In this document: positions 41,316-49,345 of the stretch, in pieces
Layout: each line of letters opens with the position of its first letter
How positions within the stretch are numbered: the first letter of the stretch is position 1
Assembly (NCBI GenBank): GCA_050331115.1
Contig: JBHJHD010000029.1
Span: 1-64,000, forward strand
Source of the DNA: JBCCAG01 sp050331115
Lineage (GTDB): Bacteria > Cyanobacteriota > Cyanobacteriia > CAKZMO01
DNA: 64,000 bases
Direction of reading: 5' to 3'
Position numbers and translations under genes: made by a program
Notes under the pieces: model-generated
The model's database searches: none
What the model saw: the letters and a program-made list of their open reading frames with translations, nothing else
What the model was told of the DNA's origin: nothing

Positions 41316-41756
41316 ATGGACGATTGGTTTGAAGAACTGAACCGCGCTGTTGACACCGCACGGCAAGATCTGGAGATGCTGGTTCAAGAGGCGACTGAGG
41401 CCGCCGTTGAGTTTACAGACTCAATGATTCAGATATCTGAGGTGGTGGGAGAGCAGGTCCAGGCGACGCTGCTCACCGAGGCGGAGCTGGTGGTGGGACT
41501 GATCGCTGAGCAGGTGGATGAGTGGCTGACGCCGGGGCACTTTTCTCTAGATATCGACCTGTATTGGGACCCCGACACCAGCGAGCCCTGGGTAGAGCGC
41601 GTTACTCCAAGCGCCGACTATCACCCAGCCTGCGTTGGCTGTAAGCACTACCACGGCCGGGTCTACAGCGGCAATCTTCTTGTATGTGGGATGCACCCCT
41701 ACGGCTGGGAGGGCGAAGAGTGCCCCGACTGGGAGCGGAAGGTCTTGACCCCGTAG
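41316..41756 (+). CDS. Conserved hypothetical protein with four-Cys C-terminal motif
   Basis: 146 residues. The N-terminal ~75 residues are helical (NRAVDTARQDLEMLVQEATE); the C-terminal ~45 hold HPACVGCKHYHGRVY, NLLVCGMHPYGWEGEEC and PDWERK, that is Cys-x2-Cys, Cys and Cys plus several His. The pattern could bind zinc or an iron-sulfur cluster. A similar CxxCxxF/Y...C...C tail ending in PDWE/PDFE also occurs in the protein at 53460-53720. Probably cotranscribed with the phasin-like gene. Confidence 0.75.
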   Translation: MDDWFEELNRAVDTARQDLEMLVQEATEAAVEFTDSMIQISEVVGEQVQATLLTEAELVVGLIAEQVDEWLTPGHFSLDIDLYWDPDTSEPWVERVTPSADYHPACVGCKHYHGRVYSGNLLVCGMHPYGWEGEECPDWERKVLTP

Positions 41757-41760
41757 GGAT

Positions 41761-41816
41761 GGCTCGGCAAGGACAGCTCGGTAGGAACGACTCGGTAGGA
41801 ACGACTGTGTAGAGAC
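41761..41816 (+). repeat. 14-bp tandem repeat, four copies, just after a stop codon
   Basis: GGCTCGGCAAGGAC, AGCTCGGTAGGAAC, GACTCGGTAGGAAC and GACTGTGTAGAGAC, contiguous from 41761. The array begins four bases after the TAG of the Cys-motif gene. Confidence 0.92.
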
Positions 41817-41864
41817 AGCGTGCTGCCGCACCCCTACAAAACCCATGCTCATTGCGGCCCACTC

Positions 41865-43523
41865 CTACGGATCGAGGCAGCGCACCGAGTCGGCAATCAG
41901 CGCCGATACGAACGTTTTATAGCCCACGGTCTCGAATAGAACCACGACTTTGTCGGCTTCGTAGCGCAGCACCTGACCCTTTCCGAAGCTGGTGTGAATG
42001 ATCGTGCTGGCAAGCGGAAACGGCTGGGGATACTTCATCGAGTCGCGATCGCCGCTTCGATCGCAGTTGTCGCAGTTCCCGCAGGGCGCGTCGAACGCCT
42101 CGCCAAAGTAGCTGAGGATATACTCCCGGCGGCAGCTGCCGGTTTCTGCGTAGCCGCGCATCATGTGCAGCCGCGATCGCTCAAAGGTCCTGCGGCGATC
42201 TTGGGCGGTCATGGCCTGGTCAATAGCCTGGTCGAGGTCTTGCTCTAAGTCGTCGTCGTCCGCGAGCGCCTCCCCCGCCACAATGTCGCCTTTGGGATTT
42301 TTCAGCAGTACGCCCACGGCCTCTAGGTGCTCTAGCGCCGTGCGGAGCTTGGCCTGGGACAGGTCTGTGGCCTCCTGAAGCGCTGCTTCTGAGAGGGGCT
42401 GGTCTTGCTCGCGAATCTGGTCTGCAATCGCCTCTAGGGCTTCCTCGTCGACGCTGCCGCCCCCCGCCAAAAAGCGCTGCAGCTTCAGGTCATCTGGGTG
42501 GTAGAACAGCTTAGCCCGCGCCGGTTCTCCGTCGCGGCCGGCTCGCCCGATTTCCTGGTAGTAGGCGTCGATAGAGCCGGGGATGTCGTGGTGGAAGACA
42601 AACCGGACGTTGGGCTTGTCGATGCCCATGCCAAAGGCGGTGGTCGCCACGATTACCGTTAGCGCATCGGCCATGAATTTGGACTGCACCGACTTGCGGT
42701 CGGCGTCGCTCATGCCGGCGTGGTAGGCTGCCGCCTGTAGCCCTTCGTCCTGCAGCAGCTGGGCGATCGCCTCCGCCGCTTTGCGAGTAGCGACATAGAC
42801 AATGCCGGGCAGATCGGCCTGGGTCACCATCTCTACCAAGGCCGGTCGCTTTTCCTTCTCGTCGTAAAACTGCTGGGCGTCGAGGTGGATATTGGGGCGG
42901 TCAAAGCCGCGAATAATTTCTACTGGGTCCTGCAGCCGCAGCCGCGCCACAATCTCCTGGCGCACCAGGGGTGAGGCCGTGGCCGTCAGCGCTAGCACCG
43001 TCGGCCGACCCAGGCGCTCGATAACGCTATCGAGCTGTAGGTAGTCGGCGCGGAAGTCGTGGCCCCACTCGCTGATGCAGTGGGCTTCATCGACGACGAA
43101 TAGGGAGGGCTCTATTTTAGAGAGCCGCTCCAGCGTTTCCGGATTGCTGAACTGCTCCGGGGCCAAAAACACAAACTCTAGATTCCCCTCATCTAGGCCC
43201 GTAAAGACCTGCTCCCGCTCGGTCTTATTTAGCGTCGAGTTGAGGACGGCGGCTTTGACGGTGCCCAGCGCGGCGATCGCCCGCACCTGGTCCTGCTGCA
43301 GCGCGATGAGCGGCGATACCACCAGGGTCGCGCCCGGCAGCCGCAGTGCCGCAATTTGATAGATTGCGGACTTGCCCGAGCCAGTGGGCATAACGCCTAG
43401 TGCGTCTCGCTGGGCTAGAACCGCCTCCAGCACCTCCCGCTGTCCGGGCCGCAGCCCGTCATAGCCAAACACCTGCTGAGCAATCTGCTCTGCGACCTGC
43501 AGAACTGCATTAGAATCGGCCAT
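41865..43523 (-). CDS. recQ: RecQ-family ATP-dependent DNA helicase
   Basis: 552 residues. Superfamily 2 motifs: Walker A MPTGSGKSAIYQIAAL, DEAH box VVDEAHCISEWGHDFR, FDRPNIHLDAQ, and motif VI EIGRAGRDGEPA. A RecQ zinc site follows (CRREYILSYFGEAFDAPCGN, then CDNC). A winged-helix-like region lies between the helicase core and the zinc site (AALQEATDLSQAKLRTALEH). Instead of an HRDC domain, the last ~60 residues (IIHTSFGKGQVLRYEADKVV; LFETVGYKTFVSALI) resemble the tail found on UvrD/PcrA helicases (DUF3553-like). Acts in recombination and fork repair. Confidence 0.93.
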   Translation of the reverse strand: MADSNAVLQVAEQIAQQVFGYDGLRPGQREVLEAVLAQRDALGVMPTGSGKSAIYQIAALRLPGATLVVSPLIALQQDQVRAIAALGTVKAAVLNSTLNKTEREQVFTGLDEGNLEFVFLAPEQFSNPETLERLSKIEPSLFVVDEAHCISEWGHDFRADYLQLDSVIERLGRPTVLALTATASPLVRQEIVARLRLQDPVEIIRGFDRPNIHLDAQQFYDEKEKRPALVEMVTQADLPGIVYVATRKAAEAIAQLLQDEGLQAAAYHAGMSDADRKSVQSKFMADALTVIVATTAFGMGIDKPNVRFVFHHDIPGSIDAYYQEIGRAGRDGEPARAKLFYHPDDLKLQRFLAGGGSVDEEALEAIADQIREQDQPLSEAALQEATDLSQAKLRTALEHLEAVGVLLKNPKGDIVAGEALADDDDLEQDLDQAIDQAMTAQDRRRTFERSRLHMMRGYAETGSCRREYILSYFGEAFDAPCGNCDNCDRSGDRDSMKYPQPFPLASTIIHTSFGKGQVLRYEADKVVVLFETVGYKTFVSALIADSVRCLDP

Positions 43524-43707
43524 TTTGTATTTCTAAAAAAAGATCTTTAAGCTAGTTTTCCCCATTGTCTAGGCCACGCCCGGGGGCAGCATCTTTCATC
43601 GGAGAGGACTGGCCAAAGGATTAGGCCGCGCTGGGATAGAGAAAGGCATCCCGGTCGGGGCACCTTGATGCTAACTGCACATCGACCGAGCTTCGGTCGC
43701 ACTCAAA

Positions 43708-46098
43708 ATGGCATCAGGGTATATCATTTGCCTCGCTTACTTAGGCGGGCTGCTGCTGAGTGGCCTTCCCTATGGCTGGGGCTACGGACTGGGCCTCGGA
43801 ACGCTAGCCGCGATCGCGCTGCCCCGATACTGGCGATACAGCCCGCCGCGATCGCTGCTGCTGCTCTCCACTGGGGTGGCGATCGCGGCTAGCGCCTACC
43901 TCCATCTCAGAACGCCAGCGCCCACCCTACACGACGTCAGTCACTGGGTCAGCTCTGATGCTGAGCTTAGCTGCGTCAGCGGCACCCTAAGCACCTCCCC
44001 CCAGCTGACGCGGCGCGGCCAGCTCAAGGCTCAGCTGAGCGCCGCTCAAATCGAGATTTCTGGAGCTGAGCAAGCGGCGTCTGTGGATGAAGCGGATGAA
44101 GGTGCTGATGTTTCTGGGGCTTTGGGGGCCGACCTGTCAGAGCTCAGCCAGCCTCAACCCAGACAGCTTCAGCAAACTCTCTCAGACCCCGTAGCGGTCA
44201 AAGGCCGCCTCTACCTCACGCTGCCGCTGCTGCAGGGCACCGGACTCTATCCCAAGCAATCGGTCCGCGCCTGCGGTAGACTCTACGCGCCGCGGCCTGC
44301 GCAGAATCCCAGTGGATTTGACTTTGCGGCCTATCTGGCCCGACAGGGCATATTTGCTGGGCTGCAGGCCAACACCGTTGCGTCGGTCGGTCCATCCCAT
44401 CCGCCGCTGCTGTGGCAGCTGCGCCAGCGCGTTGTGCGCGCCTTTGTGGAGCCTTTGGGAAGCCCCAAGGGTCTCTTGCTGAGCGCCATGGTGCTGGGGC
44501 GGCGGGCGGTGGACTTGCCCTACGACGTGCGAGACCCCTTCAGCCAGGCGGGACTGGCCCACACGCTGGCGGCCTCTGGGTTTCACGTTTCTCTGCTGTT
44601 AGGGCTATTTTTGACGGCTACCCGGCGGCTCTCGGCATCGGCGCGGCTCGGCCTGGGAGTTGGGCTTTTGGGGGGCTATGCCGGCCTCACCGGGCTACAG
44701 CCCTCCATCTGCAGGGCTGTGTTTATGGGTCTGGCGGTGCTATTGGGCGACACCCTAGAGCGGCAGACGCGCCCGGTGGGGCTGCTGCTAGCGGCAGCGG
44801 TGCTGATTTTACTGGTGTATCCCGTGTGGATTTGGGACCTGGGGTTTCAGCTCAGCTTTCTGGCCACCCTGGGGCTGCTGGTGACGACTCAGCCCCTCAC
44901 CGAGCGTCTGACCTGGTTGCCAACCCCGATCGCTACAGCGCTGGCGGTCCCGGTGGCGGCGATCGCCTGGACGCTGCCAATTCAGCTCTGGGCCTTCAGC
45001 ACCCTGTCCCCCTACAGCCTGCCGCTTAACGTGCTGATGACGCCGCTGATTTCCCTGATTAGCCTAGTGGGCATGGTCGATGGGGCGATCGCCCTGGTGC
45101 TTCCGAGCCTTGCAAGTAGCGTCGCGCAGCTGCTCAGCTTGCCCATCGGCCTGCTGATGGCTGGCGTGACCTTCGCCACTCAGCTGCCGGGCCAGACGCT
45201 TGCCCTCAGCCAGTCGCTGCTGCAGGTGGGGCTGATCTACGGCGCGTTTGCCGGTATGAGCATTGCCCGCGCGCGGCAGCGGCTGATTCTCGGGGTGGCG
45301 GTCGTGGGGCTGCTCTTGGTCCCCAGCTGGTGGATGCAGCGGCATCTGGTACAGGTGACAGTGCTAGCGGGGCGATCGCCAGCGGTGGTTGTTCAGGAGC
45401 AGGGAAAGGTTGGAGTAATTGTCGATGGCGCAGCGCCGGACTTATCCTTTGGCCTAATTCCCTTCCTGCGGCATCAGAGCGTCAACCGCATCGACTGGGC
45501 CATCGATACTAGTGCTGCGGCATTAGACAACGGCCCCGATGGGCTCGCGGGCTTGGGCATCAAGCAGCGCTATGGATGGGCGGAAGGGCCGGCGGCCAGC
45601 GGACTGAACCAGGGTGCTGAGCGCTGGCGAGTTGGCGATGTAAAGACGTTCGGCACCTCAGCGGTACGGCTGCGGTCAACCTCGCCGGTGGTCTTGGATC
45701 TGACTGTGGCAGACCAGCGCTGGCGGGTGGTCTATGGCCGCACCGCTAGTCAGGCGGATGCCGGGACGCCGAGCCCTCAGGGCCAACCTATTGGAGACAA
45801 ATCTGCTGCAGAAGCCGCCAGCCCAGAGGCCACTAGCCCAGAAGCCACTAGCCCAGAAGCCGGTCTGCCCGAGGATGCCCTTTCAAAGGCGGTGCTGGTT
45901 TGGTCGGGGCAGGCCCTGCCGCCCGACTGGCTCGCGGTGCCCCTAGAGGCGGCGATCGCCTCGTCAGAAAAAATTGATTCCTATGCGGAAGCTTGGCTAG
46001 AGCGCCAGTCGATTCCTGTGCATGCGGCGGGGCAAGCCGGCGCAGTTCAATGGCGGCCTGGCGTCGAAATAAACGCGCTAATAGAGGCTGAATTTTAG
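43708..46098 (+). CDS. comEC: ComEC/Rec2-family DNA uptake channel protein
   Basis: 796 residues. N-terminal helices and a DUF4131-like domain (GRLYLTLPLLQGTGLYPKQS; SGFDFAAYLARQGIFAGLQA) lead into the competence core LAHTLAASGFHVSLLLGLFL, then TGLQPSICRAVFMGLAVLLG and many further helices. ComEC carries single-stranded DNA across the inner membrane in natural transformation. The C-terminal ~250 residues sit where the metallo-beta-lactamase-like domain occurs, but its HxHxDH motif is missing. A 15-bp tandem repeat adds Pro-Glu-Ala-Thr-Ser units near residues 702-720. A perfect hairpin CGACCGA-GCT-TCGGTCG lies at 43683-43699 just upstream. Confidence 0.92.
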   Translation: MASGYIICLAYLGGLLLSGLPYGWGYGLGLGTLAAIALPRYWRYSPPRSLLLLSTGVAIAASAYLHLRTPAPTLHDVSHWVSSDAELSCVSGTLSTSPQLTRRGQLKAQLSAAQIEISGAEQAASVDEADEGADVSGALGADLSELSQPQPRQLQQTLSDPVAVKGRLYLTLPLLQGTGLYPKQSVRACGRLYAPRPAQNPSGFDFAAYLARQGIFAGLQANTVASVGPSHPPLLWQLRQRVVRAFVEPLGSPKGLLLSAMVLGRRAVDLPYDVRDPFSQAGLAHTLAASGFHVSLLLGLFLTATRRLSASARLGLGVGLLGGYAGLTGLQPSICRAVFMGLAVLLGDTLERQTRPVGLLLAAAVLILLVYPVWIWDLGFQLSFLATLGLLVTTQPLTERLTWLPTPIATALAVPVAAIAWTLPIQLWAFSTLSPYSLPLNVLMTPLISLISLVGMVDGAIALVLPSLASSVAQLLSLPIGLLMAGVTFATQLPGQTLALSQSLLQVGLIYGAFAGMSIARARQRLILGVAVVGLLLVPSWWMQRHLVQVTVLAGRSPAVVVQEQGKVGVIVDGAAPDLSFGLIPFLRHQSVNRIDWAIDTSAAALDNGPDGLAGLGIKQRYGWAEGPAASGLNQGAERWRVGDVKTFGTSAVRLRSTSPVVLDLTVADQRWRVVYGRTASQADAGTPSPQGQPIGDKSAAEAASPEATSPEATSPEAGLPEDALSKAVLVWSGQALPPDWLAVPLEAAIASSEKIDSYAEAWLERQSIPVHAAGQAGAVQWRPGVEINALIEAEF

Positions 46099-46171
46099 GG
46101 CAGTTCCCCCTAGGCAAGGTTCCCCCAGCTCAGTACAATAGCTTATACCCTAACCACTGCGGTACCCTTTT

Positions 46172-46258
46172 GGAGAGGTGGCAGAGTGGTCGAATGCGGC
46201 GGATTCGAAATCCGTTATGGGGTCAAACCCATCGGGGGTTCGAATCCCCCCCTCTCCG
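46172..46258 (+). tRNA. tRNA-Ser (CGA)
   Basis: Class II tRNA of 87 nt. Acceptor GGAGAGG/CCTCTCC with discriminator G; anticodon stem GCGGA/TCCGT (one G-U) around the loop TTCGAAA with CGA at 46206-46208; long variable arm with ATGGG/CCCAT; T stem GGGGG/CCCCC around TTCGAAT. The long variable arm and discriminator G fit serine. CCA is not encoded. Confidence 0.96.
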
Positions 46259-46321
46259 TTTCGCTGAACGCATAATCTGTTGCCCAAGATTCTGTTACCA
46301 GCTCCATTGCCCAGCTTCAAG

Positions 46322-46510
46322 CTACGCCAGAGCTTGAACTGACGATATTACTTGAACTAACGATATTATCTGTCCCGTCAGCTGGCCTGTGATAGGCGCG
46401 GGCAGCATTTCGCCCCGAAAATCTAAGAACTGCACCAGCAGGAGATAGGCAATGCTTAGCAGTAGGGCGATCGCTCCGGTAATAACAGCGACGATTTTTG
46501 AACGGTCCAT
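46322..46510 (-). CDS. Small single-TM conserved cyanobacterial-type protein
   Basis: 62 residues: MDRSKIVAVITGAIALLLSI, AYLLLVQFLDFRGEMLPAPI, then a tail. One membrane helix at about residues 6-27. The first 42 residues have the look of a conserved small cyanobacterial membrane protein of unknown function. The C-terminal ~15 residues are encoded within an 18-bp tandem duplication (46333-46368), which has probably changed the end of the protein. Confidence 0.65.
   Translation of the reverse strand: MDRSKIVAVITGAIALLLSIAYLLLVQFLDFRGEMLPAPITGQLTGQIISLVQVISSVQALA
46333..46368 (-). repeat. 18-bp tandem repeat at the 3' end of a small gene
   Basis: CTTGAACTGACGATATTA and CTTGAACTAACGATATTA (17 of 18 identical), contiguous. 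They lie inside the last codons of the small membrane protein gene. Confidence 0.95.
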
Positions 46511-46625
46511 ACTTTTGAACGGTCTACAGTAGCTAGCGGCGTGGATGTCTCTATCTTATCGCTAGCGCTGCCCCTGCAAGAGGCGCTAAAATTCCTTCTG
46601 ATGCATTTACCGGTCCCCCTTTGCC

Positions 46626-47606
46626 ATGGCAGAGCCCCCCGCAGCCTCGCCGATCCCTAATCGGCTTACTGCTCCCGTCATCCAGACCCACGCGCTGCAA
46701 AAGGCCTATCGGACCGGGTTTTGGCTCACCCAGAAGCGGCAGACGCTTCGGCACTGCTCGCTGCAGATTGCTGCGGGGGAGACGTTCGGCCTGCTGGGGC
46801 CAAACGGTGCCGGCAAGACCACGCTGCTGAAGATTTTGCTGGGCATTACCCGTCCCACCGCTGGCCGGGGTACGCTGCTGGGGGCTCCCCTAGGCGATCG
46901 CCCCACAAAGCAGCGGATCGGCTATCTGCCGGAGAACCCCTATTTCTACGACTTTCTAACCGGCTGGGAGTTTCTGCGCTATGCTGCCGGGCTCTTTCAG
47001 ATTCCTCGCGTGGTCCAGCAGCAGCGAATTGTGGACCTGCTGCAGGACGTTGGCTTAGACCCCCACGTCGCCCGCAAGACCCCCATGCGCCAGTACTCGA
47101 AGGGTATGCTGCAGCGGGTGGGCATGGCCCAGGCGCTGATCAATGACCCTGACGTCGTGTTTCTAGATGAGCCGATGTCCGGGCTCGATCCTTTAGGTCG
47201 CTATCAGATGCGCAGCCTCATTGTTAGCCTCAAGGCGCGGGGTAAAACGGTGTTTTTCAATAGCCACGTGCTCTCCGATGTCGAGCAGATCTGCGATCGC
47301 GTCGGTATTTTGCTGGATGGGGAGCTGGTGCGCTGCGGCACGGTGGCCGAGCTGCTGGGTGCGGAGCATCGCTATCGGGTGGTTCTGCAGGGGGGCGACG
47401 AGGCGGCGCTGCAGCAGATTTCGAGCCTAGAGATATCCAGTTCCTCAACGCAGGCTGGCCGATGGCGCGGCACCACCTCCACGCCGCCTCAGGCTTGGAT
47501 CGCCCAGCTGCCAGAGGGGGTGCGCGTCGTCGAGGTGGCTCTGGCGCGGCCTACCCTAGAGGAGTTCTTTATCGAGCAGCTGCAGCAGCGGGGCTACAAG
47601 GCGTAG
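46626..47606 (+). CDS. ABC transporter ATP-binding protein
   Basis: 326 residues. Walker A LGPNGAGKTTLLKILLG near residue 58, Q-loop region YLPENPYFYDFLTG, signature YSKGMLQRVGMAQAL, Walker B DVVFLDEPMSGLDPLG and the switch His in FFNSHVLSD. The arrangement, with the C-terminal extension ending LEEFFIEQLQQRG, resembles ABC-2 type exporters (drug, polysaccharide or gliding-related). No permease gene adjoins it, so the partner and substrate are elsewhere. Confidence 0.93.
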   Translation: MAEPPAASPIPNRLTAPVIQTHALQKAYRTGFWLTQKRQTLRHCSLQIAAGETFGLLGPNGAGKTTLLKILLGITRPTAGRGTLLGAPLGDRPTKQRIGYLPENPYFYDFLTGWEFLRYAAGLFQIPRVVQQQRIVDLLQDVGLDPHVARKTPMRQYSKGMLQRVGMAQALINDPDVVFLDEPMSGLDPLGRYQMRSLIVSLKARGKTVFFNSHVLSDVEQICDRVGILLDGELVRCGTVAELLGAEHRYRVVLQGGDEAALQQISSLEISSSSTQAGRWRGTTSTPPQAWIAQLPEGVRVVEVALARPTLEEFFIEQLQQRGYKA

Positions 47607-47635
47607 GGCGATCGTGAGGCGTAGGTGCGATCGCA
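47600..47635 (+). repeat. 18-bp duplication spanning the ABC gene stop codon
   Basis: GGCGTAGGGCGATCGTGA (47600-47617) is followed by GGCGTAGGTGCGATCGCA (47618-47635), matching after a one-base shift. The TAG stop (47604-47606) is inside the first unit. Confidence 0.75.
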
Positions 47636-47654
47636 GGGGCATGACGCGATCGCC

Positions 47655-49130
47655 CTATGCCACCATCAGACCCTGGCGAGGCGGCACCGTCAGCATCAGG
47701 GTCTCGTCTTGCCAGGTGGCCTCGCCGCCGCCGTAGAGAATTTGGTCCGGCTTAGCCTGGGTCAGGGCGTCGGCCCGTAGGGGTAAGGTGACGCGGTCAT
47801 CCCCGGCGTTGGCGGCCACAACCACAAAGTCATCGGCCAGTCGGCGATAGAAGACATAGACCGAGCCCTCAGCCGCCAGCACTGCATACTCCCCCGTGCG
47901 CAGGGCAAGGTGGGCGTGGCGCAGGGCAATTAGCTCTTTATGCATTGCCAGCATTTCCCTGTCCCAGGCCGCTTCCTCGGGGAAAGTGCGCCGACAGTCG
48001 GGGTCGCGTCCGCCCGGCAGCCCTATCTCGTCGCCGTAGTAAATGCTGGGGGTACCGGGGAAGGTCATTAGCAGCAGCGTGGCTAGCCTAACGGTGTTGC
48101 GGGCCTCGCCTGCGGTAGGAGCATCTGCAGATTCCCCGCCGGCAATGGTAAGCAGCCGCGCGGTGTCGTGGCTGGCTAACAGGTTGAGCTGGGTGAGCTG
48201 AATCTCCCAAGGGTAGAGGGCCAGCAGCGTCTGCATCTTGCTGGCGTAGTCGGCGGCGTCGAGGGCGGGGGCGGCGCGGTAGTCGATGGTCTCAACATGT
48301 TTGGGGATGACGCGATCGCCCGCAGTAAAGGCAATGGTAGGCCCCGTAAATAGGTAGTTCATCACCCCGTCAAACTGGGTGCCGTCCAGCCACTCTCGGG
48401 AGTCGGTCCACACCTCGCCGACGATGTAGGCCTCGGGGTTCACTGCCTTGACGCGATCGCGGAAGGTCTGCCAAAATCCGGGCTCTTTGACTTCAAACGG
48501 TACGTCCAGCCGCCAGCCGTCGATGCCAAACTTGAGCCAATACTCCGCCACCTCCATGATGTATTCCTTCACCTGGGGATTGGCGTGGTTAAACTGCGGC
48601 AGGGCGCGGTTATCAACCCAGCTGCGGTAGTTGGCGGGTAGATTGCCGTCATAAGCGGACAGGGGCCAGGCTTCGATGGAAAACCAGTCGAGCCAGGGGG
48701 AGAAAGGACCATTTTCCAGAATGTCGCTGAAATAGAAAAAGCCGCGGCTGGCGTGGTTGAAGACGCCATCGAGTACGACGCGAATATCCCGTTCGTGGGC
48801 AGCGTTCAGCAGGTCTTGGAGTGCAGCGTTGCCTCCCAAAAGCGGGTCCACCTGGTAGTAGTCGTGGGTATGGTAGCGGTGGTTGCTGGTGGACTGAAAT
48901 ATAGGGGTGAAGTAGATCGCGGTGATGCCCAGGTCTTTCAAGTAGTCTAGCTGCTCCACTACACCCCAGAGGTCACCCCCCTTATAGCCTTGAGCTGTTG
49001 GAGGGGTATCCCAGTCCTCTAAAGGGACCTGCATCGGTGTGGGCTTGCTGCGATCGCTTTTAGCAAAGCGGTCTGGAAAAATTTGATAGAAAACGGCGTG
49101 CTTGACCCAGTCGGGCGTCTGAACTTGCAT
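47655..49130 (-). CDS. Glycoside hydrolase family 13 alpha-glucosidase/neopullulanase-like
   Basis: 491 residues. The (beta/alpha)8 amylase motifs are present: region I VVLDGVFNHASRG, region II GWRLDVPFEV (nucleophile Asp), region III YIVGEVWTDS (acid/base Glu) and region IV LLASHDTARLL. The N-terminus (WVKHAVFYQIFPDRFAKSD) is typical of cyclomaltodextrinase, neopullulanase and maltodextrin glucosidases, but the N-terminal beta-sandwich domain of classic neopullulanases is missing. No signal peptide, so it probably acts on glycogen-derived maltodextrins in the cytosol, complementing glgC metabolically. Not linked to glgC in position. Confidence 0.92.
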   Translation of the reverse strand: MQVQTPDWVKHAVFYQIFPDRFAKSDRSKPTPMQVPLEDWDTPPTAQGYKGGDLWGVVEQLDYLKDLGITAIYFTPIFQSTSNHRYHTHDYYQVDPLLGGNAALQDLLNAAHERDIRVVLDGVFNHASRGFFYFSDILENGPFSPWLDWFSIEAWPLSAYDGNLPANYRSWVDNRALPQFNHANPQVKEYIMEVAEYWLKFGIDGWRLDVPFEVKEPGFWQTFRDRVKAVNPEAYIVGEVWTDSREWLDGTQFDGVMNYLFTGPTIAFTAGDRVIPKHVETIDYRAAPALDAADYASKMQTLLALYPWEIQLTQLNLLASHDTARLLTIAGGESADAPTAGEARNTVRLATLLLMTFPGTPSIYYGDEIGLPGGRDPDCRRTFPEEAAWDREMLAMHKELIALRHAHLALRTGEYAVLAAEGSVYVFYRRLADDFVVVAANAGDDRVTLPLRADALTQAKPDQILYGGGEATWQDETLMLTVPPRQGLMVA

Positions 49131-49289
49131 AACCTATTAGCGTGGGGGCGTCATGGCATACCGTAATGATTTGACCATACTTTGTCACGCTCCGTTTGAT
49201 AGACTTTCACCAACAAGGGTATGGATCTGTGCAGCTGGTTCTGCGTAACTGAGCTCTGCACAAGGTGATCTGCAGCCGCCGCATCCGGT

Positions 49290-49321
49290 TGATAGACCGG
49301 ATAGCTGATAGACCGAATAAC
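49290..49321 (+). repeat. 16-bp tandem repeat, two copies
   Basis: TGATAGACCGGATAGC and TGATAGACCGAATAAC, contiguous, 24 bp upstream of the TRAP-type binding protein start codon. Confidence 0.9.
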
Positions 49322-49345
49322 TACAGCATAGGGAAGTAACACAGT

